Shown: positions 45,501 through 54,550, counted from the stretch's first letter. The stretch: DNA of 64,000 nucleotides from Paracoccaceae bacterium (GCA_017854585.1 JAFMHK010000006.1:38362-102361); one strand, 5' to 3'. Numbers and translations: made by a program. The notes: generated from the sequence alone by a model not told the origin.

Positions 45501-46513
45501 GCGGCGATCTGGATCTGCGGGCCGTTGAGCGGTGGATGGCCGCGCAGGTCGAGGGCTTTCAAGGGCCTGTTTCGGCAGAAAAATTTGTGGGTGGCCAGTC
45601 AAACCCGACCTACCTGCTGCGCGCTTCTTCCGGCCAATACGTGCTGCGCCGAAAGCCACCGGGCAAGCTGTTGAAGTCTGCCCATGCGGTCGATCGGGAG
45701 TTTCGGGTGCAAGCGGCGCTTGCCGGCACCGATGTTCCGGTCGCGCGGATGCATGGGCTTTGCATGGATGACACGGTGGTGGGGTCGGCGTTCTACGTGA
45801 TGGATCACGTCGATGGGCGCAATTTTGACGATCCGCGGTTGCCGGATGTGGATAACTCGGAAAGAGCCCTGATTTTCAAAGAGATGGGGCGCGTTCTTGG
45901 TGCGATCCATTCGGTCGATATCGGGGCCGCCGGGTTGTCGGACTATGGGCCGCAAGGGGGCTATTACCGGCGTCAGATCGACCGTTGGTCCGGGCAATAC
46001 CGGGCGACCGAGACAGAGGAGATACCGGCGATGGATGCGTTGATTGTTCGGCTGGATGCTGATTGCCCCGCAGATGACGGCCGCGCCTGTCTGGTGCATG
46101 GGGATTACCGGATCGACAATCTGCTGTTCGCGCGCGATGCGCCACGGATCGTGGCGGTTCTGGACTGGGAACTTAGCACGATTGGACATCCCTTTGCCGA
46201 TCTTGCCGCCGTGGTGATGCAATGGCAGATGCCACCCGGCGATCAGGGGCGGGGGCTGGCGGGCGTGGATCGTGCGGCGCTTGGGATCCCGTCGGACGCG
46301 GCGTTCGTGGCAGATTACTGCCGGGCCATGGGGTTGACGAAGATCGATAATTTCGGATTCTACGTCGGGTTTTGTTTCTTCCGCATGGCGGCGATCTTGC
46401 AGGGTGTGAAGAAGCGCGCGCTGGATGGAAATGCGTCGAACCCGGAACGCGGTCTGCAGTTGGGCGCGTTCGTGCCGCTGTATGCGGCGGCAGGATTGGA
46501 GGTCCTAGAATGA
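45497..46513 (+). CDS. APH-family kinase, ACAD10/11 N-terminal-like (LvaA-type)
   Basis: The 338-residue protein has the aminoglycoside-phosphotransferase-like kinase fold. The catalytic loop is H201-GD203-YRIDN208 and the metal-binding Asp is D223 in DWELSTIGHPFADLA; the glycine-rich N-lobe reads VGGQSNPTYLL. This variant occurs fused to, or next to, ACAD10/11-type dehydrogenases, where it phosphorylates the hydroxyl of 4-hydroxyacyl-CoA. The overlap with the dehydrogenase gene upstream and the thioesterase gene downstream supports joint action. Antibiotic resistance is an unlikely role. Confidence 0.87.
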   Translation: MSGDLDLRAVERWMAAQVEGFQGPVSAEKFVGGQSNPTYLLRASSGQYVLRRKPPGKLLKSAHAVDREFRVQAALAGTDVPVARMHGLCMDDTVVGSAFYVMDHVDGRNFDDPRLPDVDNSERALIFKEMGRVLGAIHSVDIGAAGLSDYGPQGGYYRRQIDRWSGQYRATETEEIPAMDALIVRLDADCPADDGRACLVHGDYRIDNLLFARDAPRIVAVLDWELSTIGHPFADLAAVVMQWQMPPGDQGRGLAGVDRAALGIPSDAAFVADYCRAMGLTKIDNFGFYVGFCFFRMAAILQGVKKRALDGNASNPERGLQLGAFVPLYAAAGLEVLE

Positions 46514-46917
46514 CACAGACCGATCCCATCCTTGCCGAACAGGGCTATGCCCTGCAAAGCCACCTTGGCTATCGGTTGACGGCGTGGCGCAGTGATTTTG
46601 CACAGGTCGAACAGCCGGTGAGCGACCATATTCTCAACCGGCAGGGGCTGCCGCATGGGGGTGTCCACGCGGTCTTGCTGGATACCGCGATGGGGTATGC
46701 GGGGTGCTTCACCGGGGATGCGGCGCGCATGCAGATGTGCCTCACGCTGTCGATGACGGTCAATTTCGTATCGCGCCCCCGTGGGCAGATGCTGATTGCC
46801 ACGGCGCGGCGGGTGGGCGGTGGTGCCTCGACCTTTTTTGCGGAGGGGGAGGTCGCAGACGAGTTGGGCGAGGTGGTGGCGCGCGGGACCGGCGTGTTTC
46901 GATATCGCAAGGGCTGA
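46510..46917 (+). CDS. Hotdog-fold thioesterase, PaaI family
   Basis: The 135-residue protein has the PaaI/acyl-CoA thioesterase motif LPHGGVHAVLLDTAMGYA followed by a second half SMTVNFVSRPRGQMLIATARRV, a complete single hotdog domain. It would release CoA from an acyl-CoA that stalls in the pathway. The ATG overlaps the kinase stop by four bases. It is the last gene of the oxidoreductase-dehydrogenase-kinase-thioesterase operon; a creatininase-family gene follows after 80 bases. Confidence 0.87.
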   Translation: MTQTDPILAEQGYALQSHLGYRLTAWRSDFAQVEQPVSDHILNRQGLPHGGVHAVLLDTAMGYAGCFTGDAARMQMCLTLSMTVNFVSRPRGQMLIATARRVGGGASTFFAEGEVADELGEVVARGTGVFRYRKG

Positions 46918-46997
46918 AATTTCGGGCATTCGTGCGTTGAGCCTTCGACAAGGTGCGCGGTATTCGCTTTGATGGCCAAAACGAATGAGGCCGCCCC

Positions 46998-47792
46998 ATG
47001 ACCCTGCCAAAACGCCACTGGCGCGAGATGACCACGCGCGATTTTCACGATACCGCCGATTGGGTCGCCGTGTTGCCCCTTGCGGCGATCGAGCAGCACG
47101 GACCGCATTTGCCCGTTGGGGTTGATACGCTGATTGCCGAGGCGATGGTTTCCCGTGCCATCGCGGCGTTGCCTGACGAAAGTCCGCTGACGTTCTTGCC
47201 GGTACAGCAGGTCTGCAAGTCCAACGAACATATCGGATTTCCCGGCACGTTGACGCTTGATTGGGACGTCGCGGTGAAGGCGTGGCTTCAGATCGGGGCA
47301 AGCGTGGCGCGGGCGGGCGTGCGCAAGATGATCGTGATCACCAGCCACGGGGGAAACGTGCCGCCAATGGATATCGCCGCGCGGGAATTGCGCCAGACCC
47401 ACGGAATGGCGGTGGCGACGACGTCGTGGACCCGTCTGAGTGCTGATCGTGTCTATGACTATCCCGAAGGGCCGATGGTCGATATTCACGGGGGGCTGTC
47501 CGAGACATCGATGATGCTGGCGCTTTATCCGGATCTGGTTCGGATGGAACTGGCCGAGGACTTCGCCAGCGCACAGACGGCGTTGCGGCAGGGCTCGACC
47601 AGGTTGGGTTTTCACATGGCCGAGGCGAACATGGCTTGGCTGTCCCATGATCTGAACCCCAAGGGGACGGTGGGCGATGCATCCCGCGCGACCGCCGCCT
47701 TGGGCGCAGAGGACATCAAGCGCCAGATCGAGGGATTTGTTGCCCTTGCCGCCGATATGGCGCGGGTCAAGGTGCCGGGTGATCGGTTTTGA
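46998..47792 (+). CDS. Creatininase-family amidohydrolase
   Basis: A 264-residue metal-dependent hydrolase. The motifs EQHGPHLPVGVDT, SHGGN and the late GGLSETSMMLAL provide the two-metal site of the creatininase family. Members open cyclic amides: creatinine itself, or pyrrole- and formamide-type substrates in other pathways, so creatininase activity is not proven. No creatinase (creatine amidinohydrolase) is in the window. It is transcribed in the same direction as the preceding operon but separated by 80 bases. Confidence 0.86.
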   Translation: MTLPKRHWREMTTRDFHDTADWVAVLPLAAIEQHGPHLPVGVDTLIAEAMVSRAIAALPDESPLTFLPVQQVCKSNEHIGFPGTLTLDWDVAVKAWLQIGASVARAGVRKMIVITSHGGNVPPMDIAARELRQTHGMAVATTSWTRLSADRVYDYPEGPMVDIHGGLSETSMMLALYPDLVRMELAEDFASAQTALRQGSTRLGFHMAEANMAWLSHDLNPKGTVGDASRATAALGAEDIKRQIEGFVALAADMARVKVPGDRF

Positions 47793-47871
47793 CGCGCCGA
47801 TGGATGACAAAAAAGCAACCTGTCCAAGCATTCCTGTGGATAACTATTTCAGATAATTGAAGGTGTCCCGA

Positions 47872-49098
47872 TCAAAGGCGGTTGGTCGGAAAGTCGAATG
47901 CTTCCTGTTTGGATAGACCTTCAGCACATATGATCGCTGGAATTTGCGCCTTGAAGCGAAAGAACCCATGGGTGGCGTGTGGCCAGCTGAGCGTGTCCCA
48001 GCGTCGGCGAAGTTGCACAAATGCAATCTGATGCCCGCTGAGCGCTTTTTGCAGGCGCCGTAGTTGCGCGGCGGCGGGGCCGATGGGCGCATAGGCCGTC
48101 ACAATTTGTTCCAGACCTGCGTCCGCGGCCCAGGTAACGATATCGGCAATGTCGTGTGTGATCGGCCCCTGCGGACCCGGCAAGCGGCCCATGGCATCGG
48201 CGATGGCATCTTGGGTGAAGGCCGCCACCAGCGGCGAAACGGGCCGGGGTGACCGCTCCTGATCGCTGCGCAATGCGGCATATGCGACGATCCGGACATC
48301 AGGCCCGCAGAGCGATAGGTCAGGCGAGAGATCCTCCTCCGTCAGGAGAAGGCCGGTTCGAACGCCCTGTGCCGGATCGGGCAGTGGCGCCAATGGCCTG
48401 ATCACCGGGTGCGGCTGACCTGACAGGGCCGCGGCCCCGGTGTTGAGCCGCCATTCCGGGTTTTCCCGCCCCTCAGTGAACTTGGCGATGTTGGATGCGC
48501 GCGCGAGGTAATGTTTGCCCGGCGTCTGCAGACCGGCGACCCACCGCCAAGACAAGGTGTTCGACGCCGGATCGCCATCCAGCAGGTGACGCAGGAAGAA
48601 GTCGGCCCCCACCTCCCACGGCAAACGCAATGTGAAGATCCAGATCGAGGCGAACCACATCCGGGCGTGGTTGTGCAGATAGCCGGTGTTGACCAGTTCA
48701 TGAGCCCAACCGTTGAAGGCGGCGATATCGGTTTCCCCGGTTTCGGCACGCAAGACGGCGTCCGGATCGGTGGTTGCCAAGGCACGATCCCGGCCTTGGA
48801 TGTAATCGGCCCAGACCTGTGGCCGCAATTCCAGCCAGCCTTTCCAGTAGGTGCGCCAGAAGACTTCGGCCAGAAATTTTTCGGCTTGGGCCTGCGAATG
48901 CCGGTCCAGAACTGCCGCGATCACCTCGGCTTCGGTCACAATGCGGTGACGGATGTAGGGAGATAGTCGCGAGACATGGGGATGCCCTTGATCGGGCAAG
49001 TCATAATTGCGCCGGGCGGCGTAATCGCGCCCCGCATGAGCGACAAAGGCGGCAAGACGTGCAGACGCCGCGGCGCGGGTGGGAGGAGAACGATGCAT
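47872..49098 (-). CDS. Photolyase/cryptochrome-like FAD-binding protein with inverted domain order
   Basis: The 408-residue protein starts directly with a photolyase-type FAD-binding helical domain (about residues 10-240): LSPYIRHRIVTEAEV, AEVFWRTYWKGWLELRP, FNGWAHELVNTGYLHNHARMWFASIWIFTL and DPASNTLSWRWVAGLQTPGKHYLA. The usual N-terminal alpha/beta antenna domain is missing. Instead about 150 residues follow the FAD domain and look like an alpha/beta fold (LLLTEEDLSP, RIVAYAAL, LEQIVTAYAPIGPAAAQL, GFFRFKAQIP). DNA repair or light sensing is possible; neither is shown. The start is weakly supported (ATG 49098; GTG 49128 is an alternative). Confidence 0.82.
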   Translation of the reverse strand: MHRSPPTRAAASARLAAFVAHAGRDYAARRNYDLPDQGHPHVSRLSPYIRHRIVTEAEVIAAVLDRHSQAQAEKFLAEVFWRTYWKGWLELRPQVWADYIQGRDRALATTDPDAVLRAETGETDIAAFNGWAHELVNTGYLHNHARMWFASIWIFTLRLPWEVGADFFLRHLLDGDPASNTLSWRWVAGLQTPGKHYLARASNIAKFTEGRENPEWRLNTGAAALSGQPHPVIRPLAPLPDPAQGVRTGLLLTEEDLSPDLSLCGPDVRIVAYAALRSDQERSPRPVSPLVAAFTQDAIADAMGRLPGPQGPITHDIADIVTWAADAGLEQIVTAYAPIGPAAAQLRRLQKALSGHQIAFVQLRRRWDTLSWPHATHGFFRFKAQIPAIICAEGLSKQEAFDFPTNRL

Positions 49099-49170
49099 GC
49101 TGACTGCCGTTAATCTTCTGTTGACCACGTCAAGGTTAAGGCGGGTTCATGCGGTTTCAACCGTGCTGCC

Positions 49171-49196
49171 CTTGCAGCCCCCCCTGCGCGCTACTA
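49171..49196 (+). promoter_or_regulatory. Possible heat-shock-type promoter of clpP
   Basis: CTTGCA (49171-49176) and CTACTA (49191-49196) lie 44 bases upstream of the clpP start. The CTTG...CTA pattern resembles RpoH promoters of alphaproteobacteria. Only partial matches, so low confidence. Confidence 0.25.
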
Positions 49197-49239
49197 AGAC
49201 TCCATAGCAAGCAGTGTTCCAAATACCGAGGCAGGCGAC

Positions 49240-49878
49240 ATGAACGACCCGATCGAAACCTATATGAACCTTGTCCCCATGGTCGTCGAACAGACCAGCC
49301 GTGGCGAACGGGCCTATGACATTTTCTCGCGCCTGCTGAAGGAGCGGATCATTTTCGTGAACGGACCCATCCACGACGGGATGAGCCACCTTATCGTTGC
49401 GCAGTTGCTGCATCTGGAGTCGGAGAACCCGTCGAAGGAAATCAGCATGTATATCAACAGCCCCGGCGGCAGCGTCAGCGCCGGATTGTCGATCTACGAC
49501 ACGATGCAGTACATCAAGCCTGCGGTATCGACGTTGGTGTGCGGGCTTGCGGCCTCGATGGGGTCGGTCCTGTCGATGGCGGGAACGGCCGGTATGCGAT
49601 TCAGCCTGCCCAATTCCGAGTTCATGGTGCACCAGCCGTCCGCCGGATTTCAGGGAACCGCCGAGGACATCCTGATCAGCGCGCGCAACATCGAGCGGAA
49701 CCGTGAGCGGCTTTACCGTCTTTACGTGAAGCACACCGGTCAGGACTTCGACATCGTCCAGAAGGCGCTGGATCGCGACAAGTGGATGAACCCCGAAGAG
49801 GCCAAGGAATGGGGCCATATCGACCAGATCGTCGAAAACCGGGTGGCGGGCGATGATAAGAAAGACGACAAGAAATAG
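49240..49878 (+). CDS. clpP: ATP-dependent Clp protease proteolytic subunit
   Basis: ClpP forms the double-ring protease chamber that degrades proteins unfolded by ClpX or ClpA. The 212-residue protein has the catalytic Ser S106 ([10 protein letters not shown]) and His H131 (FMVHQPSAG), [12 protein letters not shown] at the oxyanion strand, and a Lys/Asp-rich tail (GDDKKDDKK). The N-terminal [23 protein letters not shown] is normal for alphaproteobacteria. clpX follows after 144 bases with a terminator hairpin in between. Confidence 0.97.
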   Translation: MNDPIETYMNLVPMVVEQTSRGERAYDIFSRLLKERIIFVNGPIHDGMSHLIVAQLLHLESENPSKEISMYINSPGGSVSAGLSIYDTMQYIKPAVSTLVCGLAASMGSVLSMAGTAGMRFSLPNSEFMVHQPSAGFQGTAEDILISARNIERNRERLYRLYVKHTGQDFDIVQKALDRDKWMNPEEAKEWGHIDQIVENRVAGDDKKDDKK

Positions 49879-49880
49879 GT

Positions 49881-49911
49881 GACGCAGGCCATGTTGGCCT
49901 GCGCCGTTTTT
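49881..49911 (+). terminator. Hairpin terminator between clpP and clpX
   Basis: GACGCAGGCC and GGCCTGCGCC pair (one mismatch) around a five-base loop, followed by GTTTTT. It starts two bases after the clpP stop and would reduce or end transcription before clpX. Confidence 0.75.
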
Positions 49912-49941
49912 GACATTGTGGTGGCTTTGCCGCTGTTCTAG
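49910..49941 (+). promoter_or_regulatory. Candidate clpX promoter
   Basis: A perfect -35 box TTGACA (49910-49915) begins in the T run of the clpP terminator. The best -10 candidate is TTCTAG (49936-49941) at 20 bases, longer than ideal. With the terminator it suggests clpX can be transcribed on its own. Confidence 0.35.
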
Positions 49942-50022
49942 GCTGACGCGAATGGCGGCAAATACCACTTGGCCGAGCGGGGCAGTTCAACCCCCGCAAG
50001 AACCCGATTGAGGGAAGACGAC

Positions 50023-51288
50023 ATGGCAAGTTCATCCGGTGGCGACTCGAAAAACACGCTCTATTGCTCGTTTTGCGGCAAGAGCCAGCATGAGGTGCGC
50101 AAACTTATTGCCGGCCCGACCGTGTTCATCTGCGACGAATGCGTCGAACTGTGCATGGACATCATCCGCGAAGAGACCAAGAGCAGTGGATTGAAATCGA
50201 CAGATGGCGTGCCGGCACCGCAGGAAATTTGCGACGTGCTGGACGATTACGTGATCGGTCAGATGCATGCCAAGCGCGTGTTGTCGGTGGCGGTTCATAA
50301 CCATTACAAGCGCCTGAACAATTCCGGCAAATCCGACATTGAACTGTCGAAATCCAATATCTTGCTGATCGGCCCGACGGGTTGCGGCAAGACGTTGCTG
50401 GCGCAGACGCTGGCGCGGATTCTGGATGTGCCATTCACGATGGCCGATGCCACCACGCTGACCGAAGCGGGCTATGTTGGTGAGGATGTGGAGAACATCA
50501 TCCTCAAGCTGTTGCAGGCCAGCGAATACAACGTCGACCGGGCGCAGCGCGGCATCGTCTATATCGACGAGGTCGACAAGATCACCCGCAAGTCCGACAA
50601 CCCCTCGATCACCCGCGATGTATCGGGCGAGGGTGTGCAGCAGGCACTGCTGAAGATCATGGAAGGCACGGTTGCATCGGTGCCGCCGCAGGGCGGGCGC
50701 AAGCACCCGCAACAGGAATTCCTTCAGGTGGACACGACCAACATCTTGTTCGTGTGCGGCGGGGCGTTCGCGGGGCTGGAAAAGATCATTGCACAGCGCG
50801 GCAAGGGGTCGGCCATCGGCTTTGGAGCTGACGTCAAGGAAAACGATACCCGTGGCGTGGGTGAGATGTTTGGTGAGTTGGAGCCCGAGGATCTGCTGAA
50901 ATTCGGCCTGATCCCGGAATTCGTGGGCCGTCTGCCCGTGATCGCCACCCTGACCGATCTGGACGAAGATGCGTTGGTCACCATCCTGACCCAACCCAAG
51001 AACGCCCTGGTCAAGCAATATCAGCGGCTTTTCGAGCTGGAAGATACCAAGCTGAAGTTCACTGACGACGCGTTGAGCGCAATTGCCAAGCGGGCCATCG
51101 CGCGCAAGACAGGCGCGCGCGGGTTGCGGTCGATCATGGAAGATATCTTGCTGGATACGATGTTCGAACTGCCGTCGAAGGAGAACGTGGAGGAGGTTGT
51201 GGTCAACGAAGAGGCCGTGACATCCGACAAGCAGCCCCTGATGATCTATTCTGACCGCAAGAAGGAAGAGCCGGCCACCGCTGGCTGA
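50023..51288 (+). CDS. clpX: ATP-dependent Clp protease ATP-binding subunit ClpX
   Basis: ClpX unfolds tagged substrates and feeds them to ClpP. The 421-residue protein has the N-terminal zinc-binding domain (C15, C18, C37, C40), Walker A GPTGCGKT at 117-124, Walker B IVYIDE (178-183), the [19 protein letters not shown] region and the sensor-2 segment [27 protein letters not shown] precedes the ATG at 50023, which decides it over an upstream in-frame start. A strong terminator follows the gene. Confidence 0.97.
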   Translation: MASSSGGDSKNTLYCSFCGKSQHEVRKLIAGPTVFICDECVELCMDIIREETKSSGLKSTDGVPAPQEICDVLDDYVIGQMHAKRVLSVAVHNHYKRLNNSGKSDIELSKSNILLIGPTGCGKTLLAQTLARILDVPFTMADATTLTEAGYVGEDVENIILKLLQASEYNVDRAQRGIVYIDEVDKITRKSDNPSITRDVSGEGVQQALLKIMEGTVASVPPQGGRKHPQQEFLQVDTTNILFVCGGAFAGLEKIIAQRGKGSAIGFGADVKENDTRGVGEMFGELEPEDLLKFGLIPEFVGRLPVIATLTDLDEDALVTILTQPKNALVKQYQRLFELEDTKLKFTDDALSAIAKRAIARKTGARGLRSIMEDILLDTMFELPSKENVEEVVVNEEAVTSDKQPLMIYSDRKKEEPATAG

Positions 51289-51313
51289 GCCCTTGAGTAA
51301 ATGCAGGACTGGA

Positions 51314-51346
51314 GGGTCGGAAAACAGACGTTTTCCGGCCCTTTTT
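51314..51346 (+). terminator. Rho-independent terminator after clpX
   Basis: GGTCGGAAAAC pairs with GTTTTCCGGCC (one G-T pair) around AGAC, followed by CTTTTT. It lies 26 bases after the clpX stop and 20 bases before the stop of the convergent gene. Confidence 0.88.
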
Positions 51347-51366
51347 CATTGCTGGCGGTGTGAGCC

Positions 51367-52365
51367 TTAGCGGAGCCAGAGATTTTCGCGTTTGAGGGTA
51401 TTCCTGATCTGCTGCTCTCGGCGGGGCAGATCGGCCTGATTGAACAGCGCGCGCGCCTTTTGCCCTTTGCCCTGATAGATCATACGCTTCATCGGGTCGT
51501 AGTTCTTGAGCACTTTCTTGATCTTGTTGGGGGCGGTGATGTCTTCCAGCACGTCGATCACGCGTTGATCTTCGCGTGCATAAAGCAGTGGCAGCACGCG
51601 GTAATGGCAGCTGACGGTGCCATCCAGCAGGCCGTGCGGCAACACATCACGCCCACCGCCGAAGGAATGAATGACAAGGGGCAGGGCTATCTGATCCAGC
51701 CATGGATCAAGCGTTTGGCATACCAGTTCGGAAGGGCGATCATCACGGATGGACAGCGCGTATTCCAGAAACCGTTCGCCAAATTCATGGGGGCATTTGT
51801 AATAAAAGAAACCGGCGTTGAAATAGAGGTAGCGCTGCCAGTATTCATCGGGCTGGCTGAGATCGAGGGTATTGTCGAATGGCAATCCGAACTTGTCGTA
51901 AAGCGATTTCCACGTGGCGGTGTAGCCCGGCCCATAAAGCTCGATCTGGGGCCACGTGCCTTCCCGGCGCAGCGACGCGGAGGGTTTGTCGAAGTCGAAC
52001 GGCACGGTTGTGATCTGATCAAGGATCAACGTGTCGCTATCGAAGAACACGAAGGGTTCACCCTTGGGAAGGGCCTGCAACAGTTCGATCTTGTTGCCAT
52101 AGGGGTAGCTGTCCCCGAAGTGGCGCGTTTCGAACGGAATGATCTCGGCCCCCAAAGACACAAGCAGGGCCTGAACGCTGGGGTCATTGATGCGCGGGTT
52201 GCGGGCCCAACGTGGGCCGGGTTGCGGTTCGGCGATGAAGAGACGCCCCTTGAAGTCCGGACTTTTCGCTCGGAGTGATGCCGCAAACAAGACAGCCTCG
52301 TATTGGAGCCGCCCGGATTGGGCGACAACGACAATATTGAAGGGCTTGGCGGTCTTCGGGGGCAT
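51367..52365 (-). CDS. Putative glycosyltransferase-like protein
   Basis: The 332-residue protein resembles nucleotide-sugar-dependent transferases with a GT-A fold. NIVVVAQSGRLQYEAVLFAASLR is a plausible nucleotide-binding start, and FVFFDSDTLILDQ contains the DxD-type metal motif. YLYFNAGFFYYKCPHEFGERF and a later VIHSFGGGRDVLPHGLLDG resemble the acceptor region of GT8-like proteins. Substrate unknown. It lies next to the exopolysaccharide genes on the same strand (76 bases downstream of the tyrosine kinase gene), so a glycan role is likely. Confidence 0.65.
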   Translation of the reverse strand: MPPKTAKPFNIVVVAQSGRLQYEAVLFAASLRAKSPDFKGRLFIAEPQPGPRWARNPRINDPSVQALLVSLGAEIIPFETRHFGDSYPYGNKIELLQALPKGEPFVFFDSDTLILDQITTVPFDFDKPSASLRREGTWPQIELYGPGYTATWKSLYDKFGLPFDNTLDLSQPDEYWQRYLYFNAGFFYYKCPHEFGERFLEYALSIRDDRPSELVCQTLDPWLDQIALPLVIHSFGGGRDVLPHGLLDGTVSCHYRVLPLLYAREDQRVIDVLEDITAPNKIKKVLKNYDPMKRMIYQGKGQKARALFNQADLPRREQQIRNTLKRENLWLR

Positions 52366-52441
52366 GGTGTGCTCGGTTCTTTTTGTGCCCGACGTCGCGA
52401 GAACTTATTGCAGTTAACGTGCCGTTGCCATCGTCGATTGT

Positions 52442-54550
52442 CTAGCCTTCGCTGTAGTATTGGGAGGCATACCCGTCATACCCGTATTGCCCGCCATAGC
52501 CATAGCTTTTCATTTTTCGGGTATCGACCTGACTGAGGACTGTGCCGGCGACCGTGATGCCGATACTGTTCAGCATCTCGAGCCCTTGGTGAACCTGCAT
52601 GCGCGTGGTTCTGGACCAGTGCACCGCATAGATGATCGCGTCGGCATGCCGGGCCAAGACGCGCGCGTCGGGAACGGCCAAGACCGGTGGCGTATCGATC
52701 ACGATAAAGTCGTAGCGTGCGCGCAGCGCTGCCATCATATCCGCAAAGCGGTTGGAGGCGAAAAGGTCGGCGGCATTCATCGGCACGTCGGAACCGGCAA
52801 GCACGTCGACGCCCAATTCCGCGTTCCACAGAACGGCGTCGTTCGCCGCAGTTTTGCCCATTAGCAGGTCGCCAAGCGATGTTGTGGCATCGGCATCGGC
52901 ATCGACATAGGCGCGCAGGGTCTTGCGCCTGATGTCGGCCTCAAGCAGTAGCGCGCGCTTGCCTTCCATCGCGGCCAGATTGCGGGCCAGCGCGACTGCT
53001 ATCGTCGTCTTACCCTCTGCCGGGACGGACGAGGTAACGAGGATAACCTGCGGCGGATTGTCCATGTCTGACATGAGGATCGAGGTGCGAAGGTTGCGCA
53101 CCGCCTCGGAGGCAATCGAGTTCGGATTTTCGCGCAAATGCCGAACGATGTCGTGTCGCACACCAGTCCCGAACAGGGGAATACTTGCAAGAACGGTGCT
53201 GTCGGTCTGTCGGCGCAGGTCATCGGGGGATCGGAAACCGGTGAACAAGGTTTCGCGCAGCAGCACGATGCCGGCACCCAAGGTCAGGCCCAGAAGACCG
53301 GACAGCGGGAGGTTGATGTTGTGGCGCGGGGTTGCCGCAGGCCTTGGCACCGCCTCGGACAGGATGCGGCTGTCAGCGGCTTCAAGGCCTTGCTGGACAT
53401 TGGTTTCCTGCAGGCGTGTCAGAAAGCTTTGGTAAAGCAAGCGGGCGGCTTCCGCTTCTCGCGCCAGTTGTTGCAAAGCGATAAGGTCTTCGGATTGCGC
53501 CTGAACCTGCGCCGTCAGCGTTTCTGCCGAGGCCTCCAATGCGCCCAACTGTGTCGCCTCGCGCAGGCCATCGTCGGCAAGCGAAGCGATGGCTGCGTCA
53601 AGGGCTGCGCGCGCCTCGAACGTCTCAAGGCGATCGGTGCGGTATTGCATGGCAATCCGTTCCAGCACGATATCGTCCGACGCTTCGGCGACGGCAATAA
53701 GGTGCGGCAGATCCGTGGCAGCGTTCAATCGGTCCAGCAGGGACTGTGCGGTCGTATTGCGCCGGGTCTGATCAACGATCCGTTCGCGCAGGTCGCGCAA
53801 TTGCAGGTTCTGGGCCTGCAGGACCTCTTGGCTGACGACATTGGATTGTTCGGTTGCGCGCGCCAGATCCTGTTCCAGCGTTTCGAGGCTTTGCTGAAGC
53901 TCGCTTGTGCGCCGTGACAGGAATTCGGTTGCTTGCGCGGCGGCCTCCAACTTTGTGACAATCTGGTCCTCGACGTAGAGTTCCGCAAAGGTGTTGATGA
54001 TCAAGGCGGATTTGTCGGGGTCGGTGGTCAGAATCGACAGGGTAAATGCCAGAGATTGACGGATGTTGGTCACCTCCAGCCGACTTTGCAGGGCATCGAT
54101 GGCCCGGTTGCGGGCCAATCCGTCGGCGTCTTCGCGTGACGGCGGCGCAAGCCCCAGGCGGCGCATCAGACGGGTCCGCAACGACGGATCGCGCAACGCG
54201 GCATTGAATTCAGGATCGCCGGTCAGATCAAGCCTATCCACCAGCCGCCCCAGCAGGCCGCGCGACCGAAAGACCTCGACCTCGGTATTGATCGCGGTGG
54301 TGTCGCTGCCACCTGCGGCAATCACGCTTTCGATGTCGGTAACGATCTGTTGTTGCTGCAAATTCAGCGCAACGGTCGCCTGTGCGGGATACATCGGTGT
54401 GGCGATCCGATAGCTGTAGTAGCCACCGATCATGACCAGAACGAACACGCAAAGAAGGATGATCCAACGCCCGCGCCACAGCGTTCCGAGCAGCCCCAGC
54501 AGGTCGATATCATCTGTCTCGTCAGGGGTCTGAATGGGCGTGATCTTCAT
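52442..54550 (-). CDS. Polysaccharide co-polymerase with tyrosine autokinase (Wzc/ExoP type)
   Basis: The 702-residue inner-membrane protein controls chain length and export of capsule or exopolysaccharide. An N-terminal Wzz domain has membrane helices near residues 30-50 and 430-450, with long coiled coils between (about 200-400). The cytoplasmic BY-kinase follows: Walker A VPAEGKTT with K514, the Walker A' segment LLLEADIRR and Walker B YDFIVIDTPPV. The C-terminus is a tyrosine cluster, SYGYGGQYGYDGYASQYY, the usual autophosphorylation tail. The Wza-type gene lies 89 bases upstream on the same strand. Confidence 0.93.
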   Translation of the reverse strand: MKITPIQTPDETDDIDLLGLLGTLWRGRWIILLCVFVLVMIGGYYSYRIATPMYPAQATVALNLQQQQIVTDIESVIAAGGSDTTAINTEVEVFRSRGLLGRLVDRLDLTGDPEFNAALRDPSLRTRLMRRLGLAPPSREDADGLARNRAIDALQSRLEVTNIRQSLAFTLSILTTDPDKSALIINTFAELYVEDQIVTKLEAAAQATEFLSRRTSELQQSLETLEQDLARATEQSNVVSQEVLQAQNLQLRDLRERIVDQTRRNTTAQSLLDRLNAATDLPHLIAVAEASDDIVLERIAMQYRTDRLETFEARAALDAAIASLADDGLREATQLGALEASAETLTAQVQAQSEDLIALQQLAREAEAARLLYQSFLTRLQETNVQQGLEAADSRILSEAVPRPAATPRHNINLPLSGLLGLTLGAGIVLLRETLFTGFRSPDDLRRQTDSTVLASIPLFGTGVRHDIVRHLRENPNSIASEAVRNLRTSILMSDMDNPPQVILVTSSVPAEGKTTIAVALARNLAAMEGKRALLLEADIRRKTLRAYVDADADATTSLGDLLMGKTAANDAVLWNAELGVDVLAGSDVPMNAADLFASNRFADMMAALRARYDFIVIDTPPVLAVPDARVLARHADAIIYAVHWSRTTRMQVHQGLEMLNSIGITVAGTVLSQVDTRKMKSYGYGGQYGYDGYASQYYSEG

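Noticed and set aside
45497-46513. Aminoglycoside resistance kinase
   Set aside because: The APH fold is present, but the operon with an ACAD10/11-type dehydrogenase and a thioesterase points to acyl-CoA metabolism.
47835-47843. TGTGGATAA, a perfect DnaA box on the minus strand
   Set aside because: Only one box is present, with no cluster, no AT-rich unwinding element and no replication genes nearby; a second TTATCCACA at 57166 lies inside a coding gene. Both fit chance occurrence.
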